The notes below the pieces were generated by a model. The model was not told the origin of the DNA. It did no database searches and worked only from the letters and a program-made list of their open reading frames with translations. This document shows, piece after piece, positions 36,433 through 45,353 of a DNA stretch of 64,000 nt. Source of the DNA: Chloroflexota bacterium (GTDB lineage Bacteria > Chloroflexota > Anaerolineae > B4-G1). Numbering within the stretch: position 1 is the first letter of the stretch; each line of letters begins with the position of its first letter. A program made the translations under genes and the position numbers. The stretch is from the NCBI GenBank assembly GCA_024232355.1, contig JAAEPW010000972.1:1-64000 (forward strand), given 5' to 3'.

Positions 36433-38333
36433 TGTACATCCTCTTTTGTGAGTGCATCTTGGGGGCAAACCGCGACGCACAGACCGCAGCCGTAACACAA
36501 GGCCGGATCAATGATGGTAGACTTTTCTCCAAGGTCAATGGCGGGACAACCGGTAACCCGGATACACCGTTTGCACAGAATACAGTTCTCGGGCACTGTC
36601 TCTACTTTCCCCGCACTGACGCCCCGGCGCATCGCCTGAATCGCGCACTCTTGGCGCGCCAATATCACCTTGACGCCTGGCAACGTCAACGCCTCCTGGA
36701 TGGCGGCGGCAGACTCGTCCAGGTCGAAAGGATCAATCACAAAGAAATGTTCCACTCCCAACGCCGGGACGAGCTTGGCAATGTCTATCTGACGATCACC
36801 CGACTCTTGGAACGCTCCCTCGGTACTGGGATTGACCTGCATCCCCGTCATACTGGTCCAGCCGTTGTCCATAATGACCAATGTCAGCGGGGTCTGGTGC
36901 TGGACGGCATTGACTAGGCCCAAAAGACCGGCGTGGAAAAAGGTCGAGTCTCCCATCGTGGCGATGACGGGCGTCTCTGTGCCTACATGAACGTATCCCT
37001 GAGCAACACTGACGCTTGCCCCCATCGCCACCTCGTTCCAGACGGTGTGGAACGGCGGGTTCATCCCCAAGATCGTGCATCCGATATCGCCCGTCACCAT
37101 CACATCGTCTTTTTTGAACTTTAATTTTCGGAGGGCCTGGTTGATGGCCATAAACGTTCCCCGGTGGGGGCATCCCGCGCAGACAGTGATAGGACGCGCC
37201 GCCGCCAATTTCTCCGCCTCGTCGTCTCCCTTGAGCAGATCGTCAGGGATCGCCAAATTCATAGCGGTGCCGATGCCCTGCACCACCTGGCTGACGTCGT
37301 ACGCGCCGACGCGGCTGAAAAGGCCGCTTGGCTTTCCTTTTACTGAGAAGGAACCATCCAGCTTGCCAATGATCTTGCCCTCAAAGCCGAGCTTGTGTGC
37401 CTCGACATAGACACCGCGCTCAATATGCGGTTCCAGCTCTTCCAGCACCAAAATGGTGCCACAATGGCCAAGTAAGGCGTGTACTTTTTCGGTTGGGAAA
37501 GGATTAGTTGCAACTATACGCAGTACAGAAACCAAGTTCTTATCAAAAACCTGGTTTCTCGCCACGATCTCAAATCCCTCATCCAGGTAAGATGCCGTGA
37601 CACCAGACACAATGATGCCAACTCCACCCTTTTCATCCGCCAGTTGGAGTTGGTTCAACCCCATCTCGCTGATAATCTCGCCAGCCTTTTCCAACCGAGC
37701 GATCACTTCGTGATGCTGTTGCTTGCAGATCGCCGACCCAGCCTTGGTGAATTTGGCAATGTCGCGCACAAGATGGACCTCTCGTTCTTCAGGCGGGATA
37801 GGATCCTCGACCTGCACGACCGCCTTGGACTGTGAAATAGCAGTCACCAGCCTGACGAAAACGGGCGTTTCCGTCTGCTCGGACAACTCGAAGGCAACCT
37901 GCACCAACTCGTATGCCTCCGCCACCGACGCGGGTTCCAGCATCGGCAAGTCAGACATCAACGCATAGCCGCGCGAGTCCTGTTCGGCCATACCGGCGCT
38001 GACGCCAGGATCATCGGCCACAAAGATCACAAATCCACCGACGCAACCCGAGTACGCGATAGAGATCAACGAGTCGTAGGCCACGTTTACGCCCGACATC
38101 TTCATCGTGCACAGCGCCCGGTGACCGGCCCACGCCGCACCCGCCGCAATCTCAAAGGCAACCTTTTCGTTGGTGCTCCACTCGATGTGTCTGCCGTCGT
38201 TCAGATCCATCGTCAGCAAGCTCGCCAACGCCTCCGTCGACGGCGTGCCCGGATAACCGGTCACCACCTTGACCCCCGCCCGCAATGCGCCCAGAGCCAG
38301 GGCTCCATTCCCCGTGATTAATCTTGTTTCCAA
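36429..38333 (-). CDS. iorA: Indolepyruvate:ferredoxin oxidoreductase subunit alpha
   Basis: Subunit of 634 residues. The N-terminal pyrimidine-binding domain begins LITGNGALALGALRAGVKVVTGYPGTPST. The thiamine-diphosphate domain has ITVCAGCPHRGTF and TGDIGCTILG, with GDSTFFHAG completing the TPP site. The C-terminus carries two 4Fe-4S motifs, CILCKRCIRVTGCP and CYGCGLCVAVCP. The start is TTG, 6 nt after GGAGGT. It pairs with the overlapping iorB. A short palindromic repeat is embedded in frame at 37527-37559, encoding about 11 residues of the linker between domains. Otherwise the protein is full length for the family. Confidence 0.95.
   Translation of the reverse strand: METRLITGNGALALGALRAGVKVVTGYPGTPSTEALASLLTMDLNDGRHIEWSTNEKVAFEIAAGAAWAGHRALCTMKMSGVNVAYDSLISIAYSGCVGGFVIFVADDPGVSAGMAEQDSRGYALMSDLPMLEPASVAEAYELVQVAFELSEQTETPVFVRLVTAISQSKAVVQVEDPIPPEEREVHLVRDIAKFTKAGSAICKQQHHEVIARLEKAGEIISEMGLNQLQLADEKGGVGIIVSGVTASYLDEGFEIVARNQVFDKNLVSVLRIVATNPFPTEKVHALLGHCGTILVLEELEPHIERGVYVEAHKLGFEGKIIGKLDGSFSVKGKPSGLFSRVGAYDVSQVVQGIGTAMNLAIPDDLLKGDDEAEKLAAARPITVCAGCPHRGTFMAINQALRKLKFKKDDVMVTGDIGCTILGMNPPFHTVWNEVAMGASVSVAQGYVHVGTETPVIATMGDSTFFHAGLLGLVNAVQHQTPLTLVIMDNGWTSMTGMQVNPSTEGAFQESGDRQIDIAKLVPALGVEHFFVIDPFDLDESAAAIQEALTLPGVKVILARQECAIQAMRRGVSAGKVETVPENCILCKRCIRVTGCPAIDLGEKSTIIDPALCYGCGLCVAVCPQDALTKEDVQ
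37527..37559. repeat. AGAAACC palindromic repeat embedded in iorA
   Basis: AGAAACC (37527-37533) faces GGTTTCT (37553-37559), with AAACC/GGTTT-type inner bases. The arms and the AAACCTGGTTTCTC edge match the intergenic repeat at 50044-50091. Here it lies inside the coding region of iorA and keeps the frame. Confidence 0.6.
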
Positions 38334-38360
38334 ATCTATACCTCCATCTCTGTTTTGAGT

Positions 38361-39335
38361 CTATTCAACAATGGTTAGCGTACTTTGACGCTTTCTATTC
38401 ACAGTGAGTTGCGTCACGTCGGGCCGGGCATAATGCCCCGCAGGATCAAAGTTATGCCGTTCAGCCCGCACCTGCTTGTGATCGATGGTTGCAACGATCA
38501 GCTTTTCCTCCCCGACCACCGGCTCAACGATCCATTCACCATCCGGCCCCGCGATACAAGAACCTCCATTCGCCAGCAGGTCTGAGCTATTGGTCAGGAT
38601 CAAGTCTAGGTGGGGCGTTTCCGGTGGAAAATCCTCTTTCCACATCAGACCAGAAGCCGAAATCACAAAGGATCGCGCCTCCTTGGCGATGAATCGTGTG
38701 ATATCAGAGGTGTTGTGTATGCCCCCAGGCCAGATCGCGACGTGCAAATCTTCACCTTGGGCATACATCGCAGCACGCGCCAGCGGCATCCAGTTTTCCC
38801 AACAATTCAAGCCCCCAACCGTAAAAGCCCCCAACTGATGTACGCGCAGACCATGTCCATCCCCCGGTGCCCAGGCCAGGCGTTCTTCGTAGGTGGGCAT
38901 GAGCTTGCGGTGTACCGATTGGATGACGCCCTGCGGATCAACGTAAACGAGCGAGCAATACAAACTGTGCCCGCCCCGATCCTGTGCCCGCTCGATGCAA
39001 CCGACAACCACAGCGATCTGATGTTGTGCCGCAGCATCACAAAGCAGTTTCAAATGCCCCGCCTCGATCTGCACAGCCTGGTCCATATAGTGGGCATACA
39101 TCTCTTTTTGAATGGGCGAATTAAAGCGGGCACCATCGGTGCACTCGATCCAAAATGGGTAACCGGGCAACAGTGCCTCGCCAAACGAGACCAGTTGGCA
39201 ACCCTCACCAGCAGCCAGTTTCACGTATTCAACCATCTTGTCCAAGGTCTGCTCGCGATTCAGCCAAACCGGTGCAATTTGCGCGATGCTGACTTTGAGA
39301 TTGTCAGTAGTATGCTCAAGGTTCTTGGCAGTCAT
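38361..39335 (-). CDS. Nitrilase-type carbon-nitrogen hydrolase
   Basis: Protein of 324 residues with the catalytic triad Glu53 (FGEALLPGYPFW), Lys144 (HRKLMPTYEER) and Cys178 (LNCWENWMPLAR). The surroundings CWENxMPLAR and HRKxxPTxxER are those of true aliphatic or aryl nitrilases (EC 3.5.5), rather than amidases or carbamoylases. It hydrolyses a nitrile to its acid and ammonia; indole-3-acetonitrile would fit the neighbouring IorAB but is a guess. GGAGG stands 9 nt before the ATG, within the tail of the upstream RAYT remnant, so the remnant now supplies the ribosome-binding site. Confidence 0.9.
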   Translation of the reverse strand: MTAKNLEHTTDNLKVSIAQIAPVWLNREQTLDKMVEYVKLAAGEGCQLVSFGEALLPGYPFWIECTDGARFNSPIQKEMYAHYMDQAVQIEAGHLKLLCDAAAQHQIAVVVGCIERAQDRGGHSLYCSLVYVDPQGVIQSVHRKLMPTYEERLAWAPGDGHGLRVHQLGAFTVGGLNCWENWMPLARAAMYAQGEDLHVAIWPGGIHNTSDITRFIAKEARSFVISASGLMWKEDFPPETPHLDLILTNSSDLLANGGSCIAGPDGEWIVEPVVGEEKLIVATIDHKQVRAERHNFDPAGHYARPDVTQLTVNRKRQSTLTIVE

Positions 39336-39607
39336 TCCAATATTCCTCCAATCAAGGTTTTTGATGTGACGGGATTTTCTGCGTCATTGAGCCAATGGGC
39401 TGGGTTGTTATGAATGTATTGTCGAACAGCGTTCAATTCCCGTTCATTGCGAACGATACGCTCATAATAATTGCGTTGCCAAACGCGTGTGCCAGGGGTT
39501 TTGCGCACACGATTAATACGTCGGGTCGTTACCGATTTGAGATTGCCCACAATAGCACCTAGCGATCCTGACGGTGGACCCGTGGGGATTTCGTGTTCTG
39601 TAGGGGC
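39332..39607 (-). pseudogene. 5'-truncated RAYT (REP-associated tyrosine transposase) remnant
   Basis: The frame reads GSLGAIVGNLKSVTTRRIN, then PGTRVWQRNYYERIV and YIHNNPAHW, the C-terminal third of Y1-type RAYT transposases of the IS200/IS605 superfamily. The N-terminal two thirds are missing, including the HUH metal-binding motif. The catalytic-helix Tyr equivalent (NYYERI) remains. Upstream codons stay open into the 19-bp inverted repeat at 39600 and then stop. It cannot be an active transposase. It abuts the nitrilase start, so it may be transcribed with it. Confidence 0.8.
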
Positions 39608-39705
39608 GACGCATTCCCCGCGAGATGTTCAGATTGACAGAAGCTGTTCCCTATAAACAAAGACAGAGCCATCAAAATACCTGATAGGGAATGCGTCGCC
39701 CCTAC
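39600..39705. repeat. 19-bp perfect inverted repeat, REP-like palindrome beside the RAYT remnant
   Basis: GTAGGGGCGACGCATTCCC (39600-39618) returns perfectly inverted at 39687-39705, with a 68-nt spacer. GTAGGGGCGACGC-type palindromes accompany RAYT genes in many bacteria, so this is probably the REP-like partner or a small non-autonomous element mobilised by such a transposase. The rest of the gap up to 39788 shows nothing further. Confidence 0.75.
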
Positions 39706-39788
39706 CGATTAGCGTTCCAATTATCGGAATATCATTCTAATATATGATACTACACCTTCCAACTGTTGTCAAATTTGCCAAGTTATCC

Positions 39789-41129
39789 CTACCCAAGCGT
39801 CGGCAAAAATTGCCCCTGCCCTGGTTCGGCCACGATCTCGCCCTCCCATAGCATGCGTCGTCCGCGCTGGAAAGACATCTCTGGCCAACCCAACACGCTG
39901 CGCCCCTCGTACAACGTATATCCGACGTTAGAGTGCTGGTTATCGGCGCGGATGGTAAACTCGCGGGTCGGATCAAAGACAACCAAGTCCGCGTCGGAAC
40001 CGGTGGCAATGGTGCCCTTTTTCGGATAGAGACCAAAGATACGGGCGGGGTTCTCACATAACACCTGTACCAAGCGCACCACGCTGATGCGCCCAGTGTT
40101 CACGCCGCCGTCGTACACCAGCGGCAGCAACGTCTCAATTTGGGGGGAACCAAAGGATTGCTCTAAAAAGTCACCGTTGGGGTCTTTGTGCTTGGGTGCG
40201 TGGTCTGTGGCTACCACCTGGATCGTGTCTTGAGCCAACCCCTCCCACAACCCTGCCCGATCCTCAGCAGTGCGGATGGGCGGCCCGATCTTGGCCAACG
40301 CGCCGCGCTCCTCAATGATATCCTTGGTCAATGTGAGATACTGTGGGCAAGTCTCGGCATAGACCGGCATTCCTACATCCTGGGCCTCCCGAATGTGCCG
40401 CATCGCGCGGACGGTCGTGTTGTGCGCGATATAGAGCGGACATCCCATCACCTCGGCCATACGAATCGCGCGGAAAACAGCCTCCTCCTCCATCGCCGCC
40501 GGGCGGCTGACGTTAAAATACTTGGCCGAGGCATCCGGCCCGGTGAGGTATTTGTCCTCCATATAGTCGATCGCGCCACCGTTCTCGGCGTGGACCATCA
40601 CCATACCACCCAGATCAGCCAGCATGTCCATTGCCTTGATGAGGTGATAATCGTCAGTGGTCCAACCCTGTTTGATGTAGGGCATGAAGAATTTAAACGT
40701 GCGGATGCCCATATCAAACACTTTTGGAACGTCCTGCAACTGCTTGGGAGCCTCAAACATCCCGCCATGCAGGCCAAAGTCGAGCAGCGAGTGAGCCACG
40801 CCATCTTCCAGCATCTCTTCCACTTTTTGCAATAGATTGTCGCCAGTGCGGGCATAGGCGAAATGCAACAAGGTAGTGGTGCCACCGTAGGCAGCGACGC
40901 GCGAACAGTCCTCCACGTTGTCCACATAGACCGGATGGACGTGAGCATCGATAACGCCAGGGAAAACGTACTTGCCGGTGACATCTATCACCTCGTGAGC
41001 CGCCTCGTGGGGCAGGTTTGGCTCGACAGCAGTGATAGTTTCACCTTGCACACCTACATCGGCGAGACGCATCCCTTCTCCGGTGACGACTGTGCCACCG
41101 GTCAACAACAGATCAAACTGTTTCTCCAT
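39789..41129 (-). CDS. Dihydropyrimidinase/hydantoinase-like cyclic amidohydrolase
   Basis: Amidohydrolase of 446 residues with an eight-stranded barrel. Metal ligands are in DAHVHP (His-x-His), the carboxylated lysine in FKFFMPY, MVHAEN and PLYIAHN (histidines), and ATDHAP (Asp). This set, with TCPQYLTLT, fits D-hydantoinase/dihydropyrimidinase, less probably allantoinase or a dihydroorotase-like enzyme. ATG at 41129 is chosen, 9 nt after AGGAG; the adjacent TTG at 41132 is an alternative. It opens cyclic ureides, releasing carbamoyl compounds for nitrogen use. With the nitrilase and IorAB nearby it forms a small nitrogen and amino-acid catabolic block. Confidence 0.87.
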   Translation of the reverse strand: MEKQFDLLLTGGTVVTGEGMRLADVGVQGETITAVEPNLPHEAAHEVIDVTGKYVFPGVIDAHVHPVYVDNVEDCSRVAAYGGTTTLLHFAYARTGDNLLQKVEEMLEDGVAHSLLDFGLHGGMFEAPKQLQDVPKVFDMGIRTFKFFMPYIKQGWTTDDYHLIKAMDMLADLGGMVMVHAENGGAIDYMEDKYLTGPDASAKYFNVSRPAAMEEEAVFRAIRMAEVMGCPLYIAHNTTVRAMRHIREAQDVGMPVYAETCPQYLTLTKDIIEERGALAKIGPPIRTAEDRAGLWEGLAQDTIQVVATDHAPKHKDPNGDFLEQSFGSPQIETLLPLVYDGGVNTGRISVVRLVQVLCENPARIFGLYPKKGTIATGSDADLVVFDPTREFTIRADNQHSNVGYTLYEGRSVLGWPEMSFQRGRRMLWEGEIVAEPGQGQFLPTLG

Positions 41130-41253
41130 CAAATTGTTCTCCTATATGGGTTCTCTCTTGGTCAATTAGAGAGATGTAGTGTACCCCTTGTGGGCGGTCA
41201 AAGAGCAGTAAAATCAATCAAAACAGGCACAAGGCCCAATGCTACAGAATAGA

Positions 41254-42246
41254 TTATGGCAGTGTGCGAAAGACAGTATAGCGCAAAATCAATTCTAGCA
41301 GAAGCAGGCCCAAAGCCGGAAACAACACCCACCCTGCCAGTTCTTTGTAGCGGGTAAAGACCTGCACCTCGACCTCGGATTTTTCCATTTGGTCAATTTG
41401 GTCGTAAATCTGGCGCAAGCCCTCGGTGTCTGTGGCACGAAAGTAGAGGGCGTTTGTGGTCTCGGCGATACGCTGGAGCGTCTCCTCGTCGATCTCGCTT
41501 TCGATCATCTGCGTTGTCTGACCAAACAAGGAATCCACGGGGAAAGGGACCTGCCCTGGCCGCCCCATCCCGATGGTATAGACCTTGACGTCTAACGCGG
41601 CGGCGGTCTGCGCAGCAGTCAGGGGATCAATTTGCCCGGCGTTGTTGACACCGTCGGTGAGCAAGATGATCACGCGGCTCTTGGCATCGCTATCTTGGAG
41701 CATACCGGCGGCCTGGGCCAGCCCCATACCGATAGCGGTGCCGTCGTCCAGCCCCAGGTCAGGCGCTAGTTCTACATCTTTTAGCAAACGGCGCAGCACG
41801 TCATAATCAAAGGTGGGAGGACATTGGCTAAACGCCTCACGAGCAAAGACGACGATTCCGATGCGATCATAATCCCGCCCGCCGATGAACTCGCCAATGA
41901 CCTGCTTGGCGGCCTCCAGGCGATTCTGCGGCTCAAAGTCCAGGGCGGCCATGCTGCCAGAGATGTCTACCGCCAGCACAATGTCCACACCCCTGCCCCG
42001 GACGATCTCTCGCTCGCGGCTGGCCTGAGGGCGGGATACCGCCACGATCAGCAATGCCAACGCGGCTAGTCGCAGCACTGTGGGTAGCCAACGCAACTGC
42101 AAACGCACCGATTTGGGCAAGTCGTGCACCAAGCGCACATCGGAGTATTGCAGCGTAGTTGGACGCTCTCGCCACCACATCCACACGGCTATGGCGGGAA
42201 CAAGCAGCAGGGTCAACAAAATCCAGGGGTGTGCAAAATGTAACAT
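41254..42246 (-). CDS. VWA-domain membrane protein, BatA-like
   Basis: Protein of 330 residues with an N-terminal BatA-type region and two helices (about 6-24 and 57-76). The von Willebrand A domain has the metal-ion-dependent adhesion site intact: DISGS (94-98), a threonine in DGTAIG, and LLTDGVNNAG. A final helix lies near 305-325. Bat proteins form membrane complexes with MoxR ATPases and were linked to aerotolerance in Bacteroides. It is the last gene of the large minus-strand cluster, with a 4-nt gap after the preceding gene. Nothing further is seen in 41130-41253 except the hydantoinase upstream region. Confidence 0.87.
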   Translation of the reverse strand: MLHFAHPWILLTLLLVPAIAVWMWWRERPTTLQYSDVRLVHDLPKSVRLQLRWLPTVLRLAALALLIVAVSRPQASREREIVRGRGVDIVLAVDISGSMAALDFEPQNRLEAAKQVIGEFIGGRDYDRIGIVVFAREAFSQCPPTFDYDVLRRLLKDVELAPDLGLDDGTAIGMGLAQAAGMLQDSDAKSRVIILLTDGVNNAGQIDPLTAAQTAAALDVKVYTIGMGRPGQVPFPVDSLFGQTTQMIESEIDEETLQRIAETTNALYFRATDTEGLRQIYDQIDQMEKSEVEVQVFTRYKELAGWVLFPALGLLLLELILRYTVFRTLP

Positions 42247-42250
42247 ACGA

Positions 42251-43267
42251 TTACGTACCTAGTAATTCTTGTGCCTGATCATCGTCCGGTGTGCGTTCCG
42301 GCTTGGTGATGTCCACCAGATAGCGTGCTTGTGTAACGGTGGTATCAGCCTGTTTGACCGATGGCTTGAGCTTGGCAAATTTGACCAGGTCGGCTTTTTC
42401 CAGTAACGGACGTATCAATGAAACCGGTTCGCCCGTTATCCGTGCCGAGCGCAAGGCGTTTGTCAACTCGCCGGTGGTACGGTCCATCGCCGGAATTTGG
42501 TAAACGCCTTCAATGTATGCCCGCACGCAATCAGTTACCAGCGTATAGTGACGCTTGAACTCGTTTTGAGCAGGTAGATCGAGCGTGGTGATACGATCTA
42601 GCTCCTCATAGGCAATGATCTCGGGAGGACGGTCGTCCACTGGCTCCAAAGCCTCTAACTCGGCCTCTTTACGCCGCCGCAAGCGCGGCAGTAATCGTTC
42701 CGCCGCATAGTACAGCAGTGCAGCGACAAAGATTCCCAACAGCAGCCAGGGCCACACCGGCGGCCTGGGGAGCGATGCTTGAGGCTTTAGATCGTGCTTT
42801 TCTATACTTGCCTTCTGGTCACCATCGCTCTCTGGCAACACGCTGGCAATATTGATCGAGAGAGGACGCACAAACACCTCACCGAGTTCGCCGCCAGCAT
42901 CTCGATAGTGGATGGCGAACGGCGGGGTCTCGTGCTCGCCCGGTGACCAGAGTATAACAGTGGCCTCACGAACAACCACAGCGGCCCCATTGTCTTGCAC
43001 GATTGGGTCCAACAAGGTCTGTTCCCTGACCTCGACCGGTCCCCATTGCGCGGGTAGGGTACTCCCCGTGGACAGTTCTGGCAGTGTGACTTTCCAATCA
43101 GCCGGATAGGTGGCGCGCAGTCGCAGTGGGATTGGGTCACCCACTGTCCAGTTTCCATCGGGCGGCGGGTCCGTTTCCCAGAACACGACAACCGGCTCTT
43201 GCGCTTGCGACGGGCAGGCAAGCAAAAGTATGTGGATCAACAGTACAAGTACAATCAGTTTCTTCAT
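42251..43267 (-). CDS. Membrane-anchored BatD/DUF4381-like lipoprotein
   Basis: Protein of 338 residues. ATG at 43267 is chosen because it opens a clear lipoprotein signal (MKKLIVLVLLIHILLLAC, lipobox Cys at 18). An extracytoplasmic beta-rich domain (about 20-150) is followed by one membrane helix (about 175-195) and a cytoplasmic helical domain (RTTGELTNALRSARI and FAKLKP), the plan of BatD/DUF4381-type subunits. I recognise the family by plan and position rather than by a strong motif. It lies between DUF58 and VWA genes, as such proteins usually do. Confidence 0.68.
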   Translation of the reverse strand: MKKLIVLVLLIHILLLACPSQAQEPVVVFWETDPPPDGNWTVGDPIPLRLRATYPADWKVTLPELSTGSTLPAQWGPVEVREQTLLDPIVQDNGAAVVVREATVILWSPGEHETPPFAIHYRDAGGELGEVFVRPLSINIASVLPESDGDQKASIEKHDLKPQASLPRPPVWPWLLLGIFVAALLYYAAERLLPRLRRRKEAELEALEPVDDRPPEIIAYEELDRITTLDLPAQNEFKRHYTLVTDCVRAYIEGVYQIPAMDRTTGELTNALRSARITGEPVSLIRPLLEKADLVKFAKLKPSVKQADTTVTQARYLVDITKPERTPDDDQAQELLGT

Positions 43268-43304
43268 TCGTGTGAATTCGTGAACGTTGTTTCTGAACAA
43301 CGCC

Positions 43305-44210
43305 CTAACGCCGCCAACGCCGTGCTCTGGCTCTAAAAAATGCCAGCAGCGGCTCGACATAATCCTCCCCTGCCGTAACTCCAATGTGATCTACCTGTGC
43401 GCGGATAAAGGCAGCGTCGCGAGCGGCGCAGCGGGCGGTGGCTTGTGCCACGAACGCCTCACGCCAGGAGGGGGCACTGCTGTCAATCCATCGACGCGCG
43501 CCGGTCTCCGCATCCTCCAATGCCACCAGTCCCACGTTGGGCCACGCTGTCTCACGTGGGTCGGTGATAGAGACAGCGACCAGGTCGTGGCGGCGATTGG
43601 TGACCAACAACGTGCGCTCGTAGGCTTTGAGCAAATCAGATTGGTCAAAAGGTAGCAAAAAATCCGAGACGAGAAAGATAATGGCTCGCCGTTTGAGTGT
43701 TCGATTGAGACGATCCAACACCAGCGTAACATCGGTGCCACGTCCGGTGGGTTCAAAGGCCAACAAGTCACGGATGAGACGCAGAACGTGCCGCCGCCCC
43801 TTTCGTGGGGGAATGTGTAGCTCAACTTGGTCGGTAAAGGTGAGCAAGCCAACCTTGTCGTTGTTGGTGATAGCGGAAAAAGCCAACACGGCCCCCAACT
43901 CGGCAGCTAGTTCGCGCTTGAAGCGGTCTGCCGTGCCAAACAGTCCCGATGCACTCGCGTCAAAGGCCAGCATCACCGTCAGCTCGCGCTCCTCGACGTA
44001 ACGCTTGATGAACGGCTCGCCCATACGAGCGGTCACGTTCCAGTCGATGGAACGCACCTCGTCGCCGGGCTGGTACTCGCGCACCTCGTTAAACTCCATC
44101 CCGCGCCCCTTGAATATGGCCTGATATTCCCCGGCAAAACTGTCGTTCACCAGGTGGCGCGTGTGGATTTCGATGCGGCGGATCGTACGGATTAGGTCTG
44201 ATGAGAGCAT
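43305..44210 (-). CDS. DUF58 domain protein
   Basis: Cytoplasmic protein of 301 residues with the DUF58 signature at about 30-60 (GRGMEFNEVREYQPGDEVR then SIDWNVTARMGEPF). A degenerate VWA-like core follows, with LTVMLAFDASAS as the MIDAS-like strand and VSDFLL. DUF58 proteins act next to MoxR ATPases in metal-insertion or stress-related complexes. It begins 67 nt after the moxR stop, beyond a perfect hairpin that may tune its expression. The length fits the family. Confidence 0.92.
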   Translation of the reverse strand: MLSSDLIRTIRRIEIHTRHLVNDSFAGEYQAIFKGRGMEFNEVREYQPGDEVRSIDWNVTARMGEPFIKRYVEERELTVMLAFDASASGLFGTADRFKRELAAELGAVLAFSAITNNDKVGLLTFTDQVELHIPPRKGRRHVLRLIRDLLAFEPTGRGTDVTLVLDRLNRTLKRRAIIFLVSDFLLPFDQSDLLKAYERTLLVTNRRHDLVAVSITDPRETAWPNVGLVALEDAETGARRWIDSSAPSWREAFVAQATARCAARDAAFIRAQVDHIGVTAGEDYVEPLLAFFRARARRWRR

Positions 44211-44223
44211 AAGAATCGCAAGG

Positions 44224-44269
44224 CGTGAAACATAAAACGTGAGTCACGCATCACGTTTTATGTTTCACG
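44224..44269. repeat. 19-bp perfect inverted repeat between moxR and DUF58 genes
   Basis: CGTGAAACATAAAACGTGA (44224-44242) pairs perfectly with 44251-44269 around an 8-nt loop. It is built from the CGTGA/TCACG heptamer vocabulary seen elsewhere in this cluster. It may weaken transcription or stabilise mRNA between the two genes. Confidence 0.7.
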
Positions 44270-44277
44270 TTTGTATG

Positions 44278-45267
44278 TCAGGGTACTTGGACCTGGTCCA
44301 GTATTTGCCGCACGACGTCGGCGGCGGTGATTTCTTCGGCCTCAGCCTCGTAGGTGACGATGACGCGGTGTTGTAGCACGTCGGTTGCCATCTGCTTGAC
44401 GTCCTCCGGGGTCACATAACCCCGGCCTTGCAAGAAAGCGTGGGCTTTGGCAGCGGCGATCAGGTATATTGTCGCCCGGGGCGACGCGCCATAGTCGATC
44501 AGCAATCGCAGGTCGTCCAGGCCGTGCTCCTCGGGTTCGCGGGTGGCAAAGACGAGATCAAGCACGTATTCCTGAACCTTGGAATCTACATAAATGCCGC
44601 GTGCCACCTCACGGGCGTGCAGGATTTGCTCCAGAGCGATGATGGGCTGTACTGGCGGAAGCGCCTCCCCCGTCATCCGCTGCAAGATCACGCGCTCTTC
44701 GTCGCGATTCGGGTAGGTGATGACCACCTTGAGCATAAAGCGATCAACCTGCGCCTCAGGCAGCGGATACGTCCCCTCCTGCTCGATGGGGTTCTGCGTC
44801 GCCAAGACGAGAAAGGGCTTGTCGAGCGGGTAGGTCGTGTCGCCAATGGTCACCTGGCGCTCTTGCATCGCCTCCAACAGCGCGCTCTGGACCTTGGCCG
44901 GGGCACGGTTGATCTCGTCGGCGAGGATCAGGTTGGCAAAGATCGGCCCCTGGCGCGGTGTGAACTCGCCGGTGCGCGGGTTATAGACTTGTGTGCCGAT
45001 CAGGTCGGCGGGCAGCAGGTCGGGCGTGAACTGGAGCCGCTGAAAGCTAGCCTGGATGGCATCGGAGAGGGTCTTGACGGCCAACGTCTTGGCTAATCCG
45101 GGCACGCCCTCGATGAGGATGTGACCGTCGGCCAGCAGCCCAATCAACAGCCGCTGAATCAGCCGGTCTTGTCCCACGATGATCTTACGAATCTCGGCCT
45201 GCAAGTCCTGGACGAAAACGGCTTCTTGTCGTACTTTTTCATTGATCTCTTGGATTGAAAGTTCCAT
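44278..45267 (-). CDS. moxR: MoxR-family AAA+ ATPase
   Basis: ATPase of 329 residues. It has Walker A (GVPGLAKT), Walker B (LILADEINRAPAKVQ), sensor 1 (VLATQNPIEQEGTYPLPEAQ) and the C-terminal lid with GASPRAT. MoxR proteins are chaperone-like ATPases that work with VWA and DUF58 partners to activate or assemble target complexes. Here those partners lie directly downstream (DUF58, BatD-like, VWA). The ATG is intact and the length is normal. The client of this system is unknown. Confidence 0.95.
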   Translation of the reverse strand: MELSIQEINEKVRQEAVFVQDLQAEIRKIIVGQDRLIQRLLIGLLADGHILIEGVPGLAKTLAVKTLSDAIQASFQRLQFTPDLLPADLIGTQVYNPRTGEFTPRQGPIFANLILADEINRAPAKVQSALLEAMQERQVTIGDTTYPLDKPFLVLATQNPIEQEGTYPLPEAQVDRFMLKVVITYPNRDEERVILQRMTGEALPPVQPIIALEQILHAREVARGIYVDSKVQEYVLDLVFATREPEEHGLDDLRLLIDYGASPRATIYLIAAAKAHAFLQGRGYVTPEDVKQMATDVLQHRVIVTYEAEAEEITAADVVRQILDQVQVP

Positions 45268-45306
45268 TAGAATTTCCTCTTTACGTTCTGTAGACTAGGT
45301 TTCCGT

Positions 45307-45352
45307 CGCAACAAGTTGCGCACTCGCAGGCGGACGCGATATGGAAATCGCG
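45307..45352. repeat. Two small hairpins between TPR-SH3 and moxR genes
   Basis: CGCAAC/GTTGCG (45307-45320) and CGCGAT/ATCGCG (45335-45352) are perfect 6-bp stems with 2- and 6-nt loops. They fill most of the 86-nt gap. They look like part of a dispersed repeat and may act in attenuation. Confidence 0.45.
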
Positions 45353-45353
45353 G

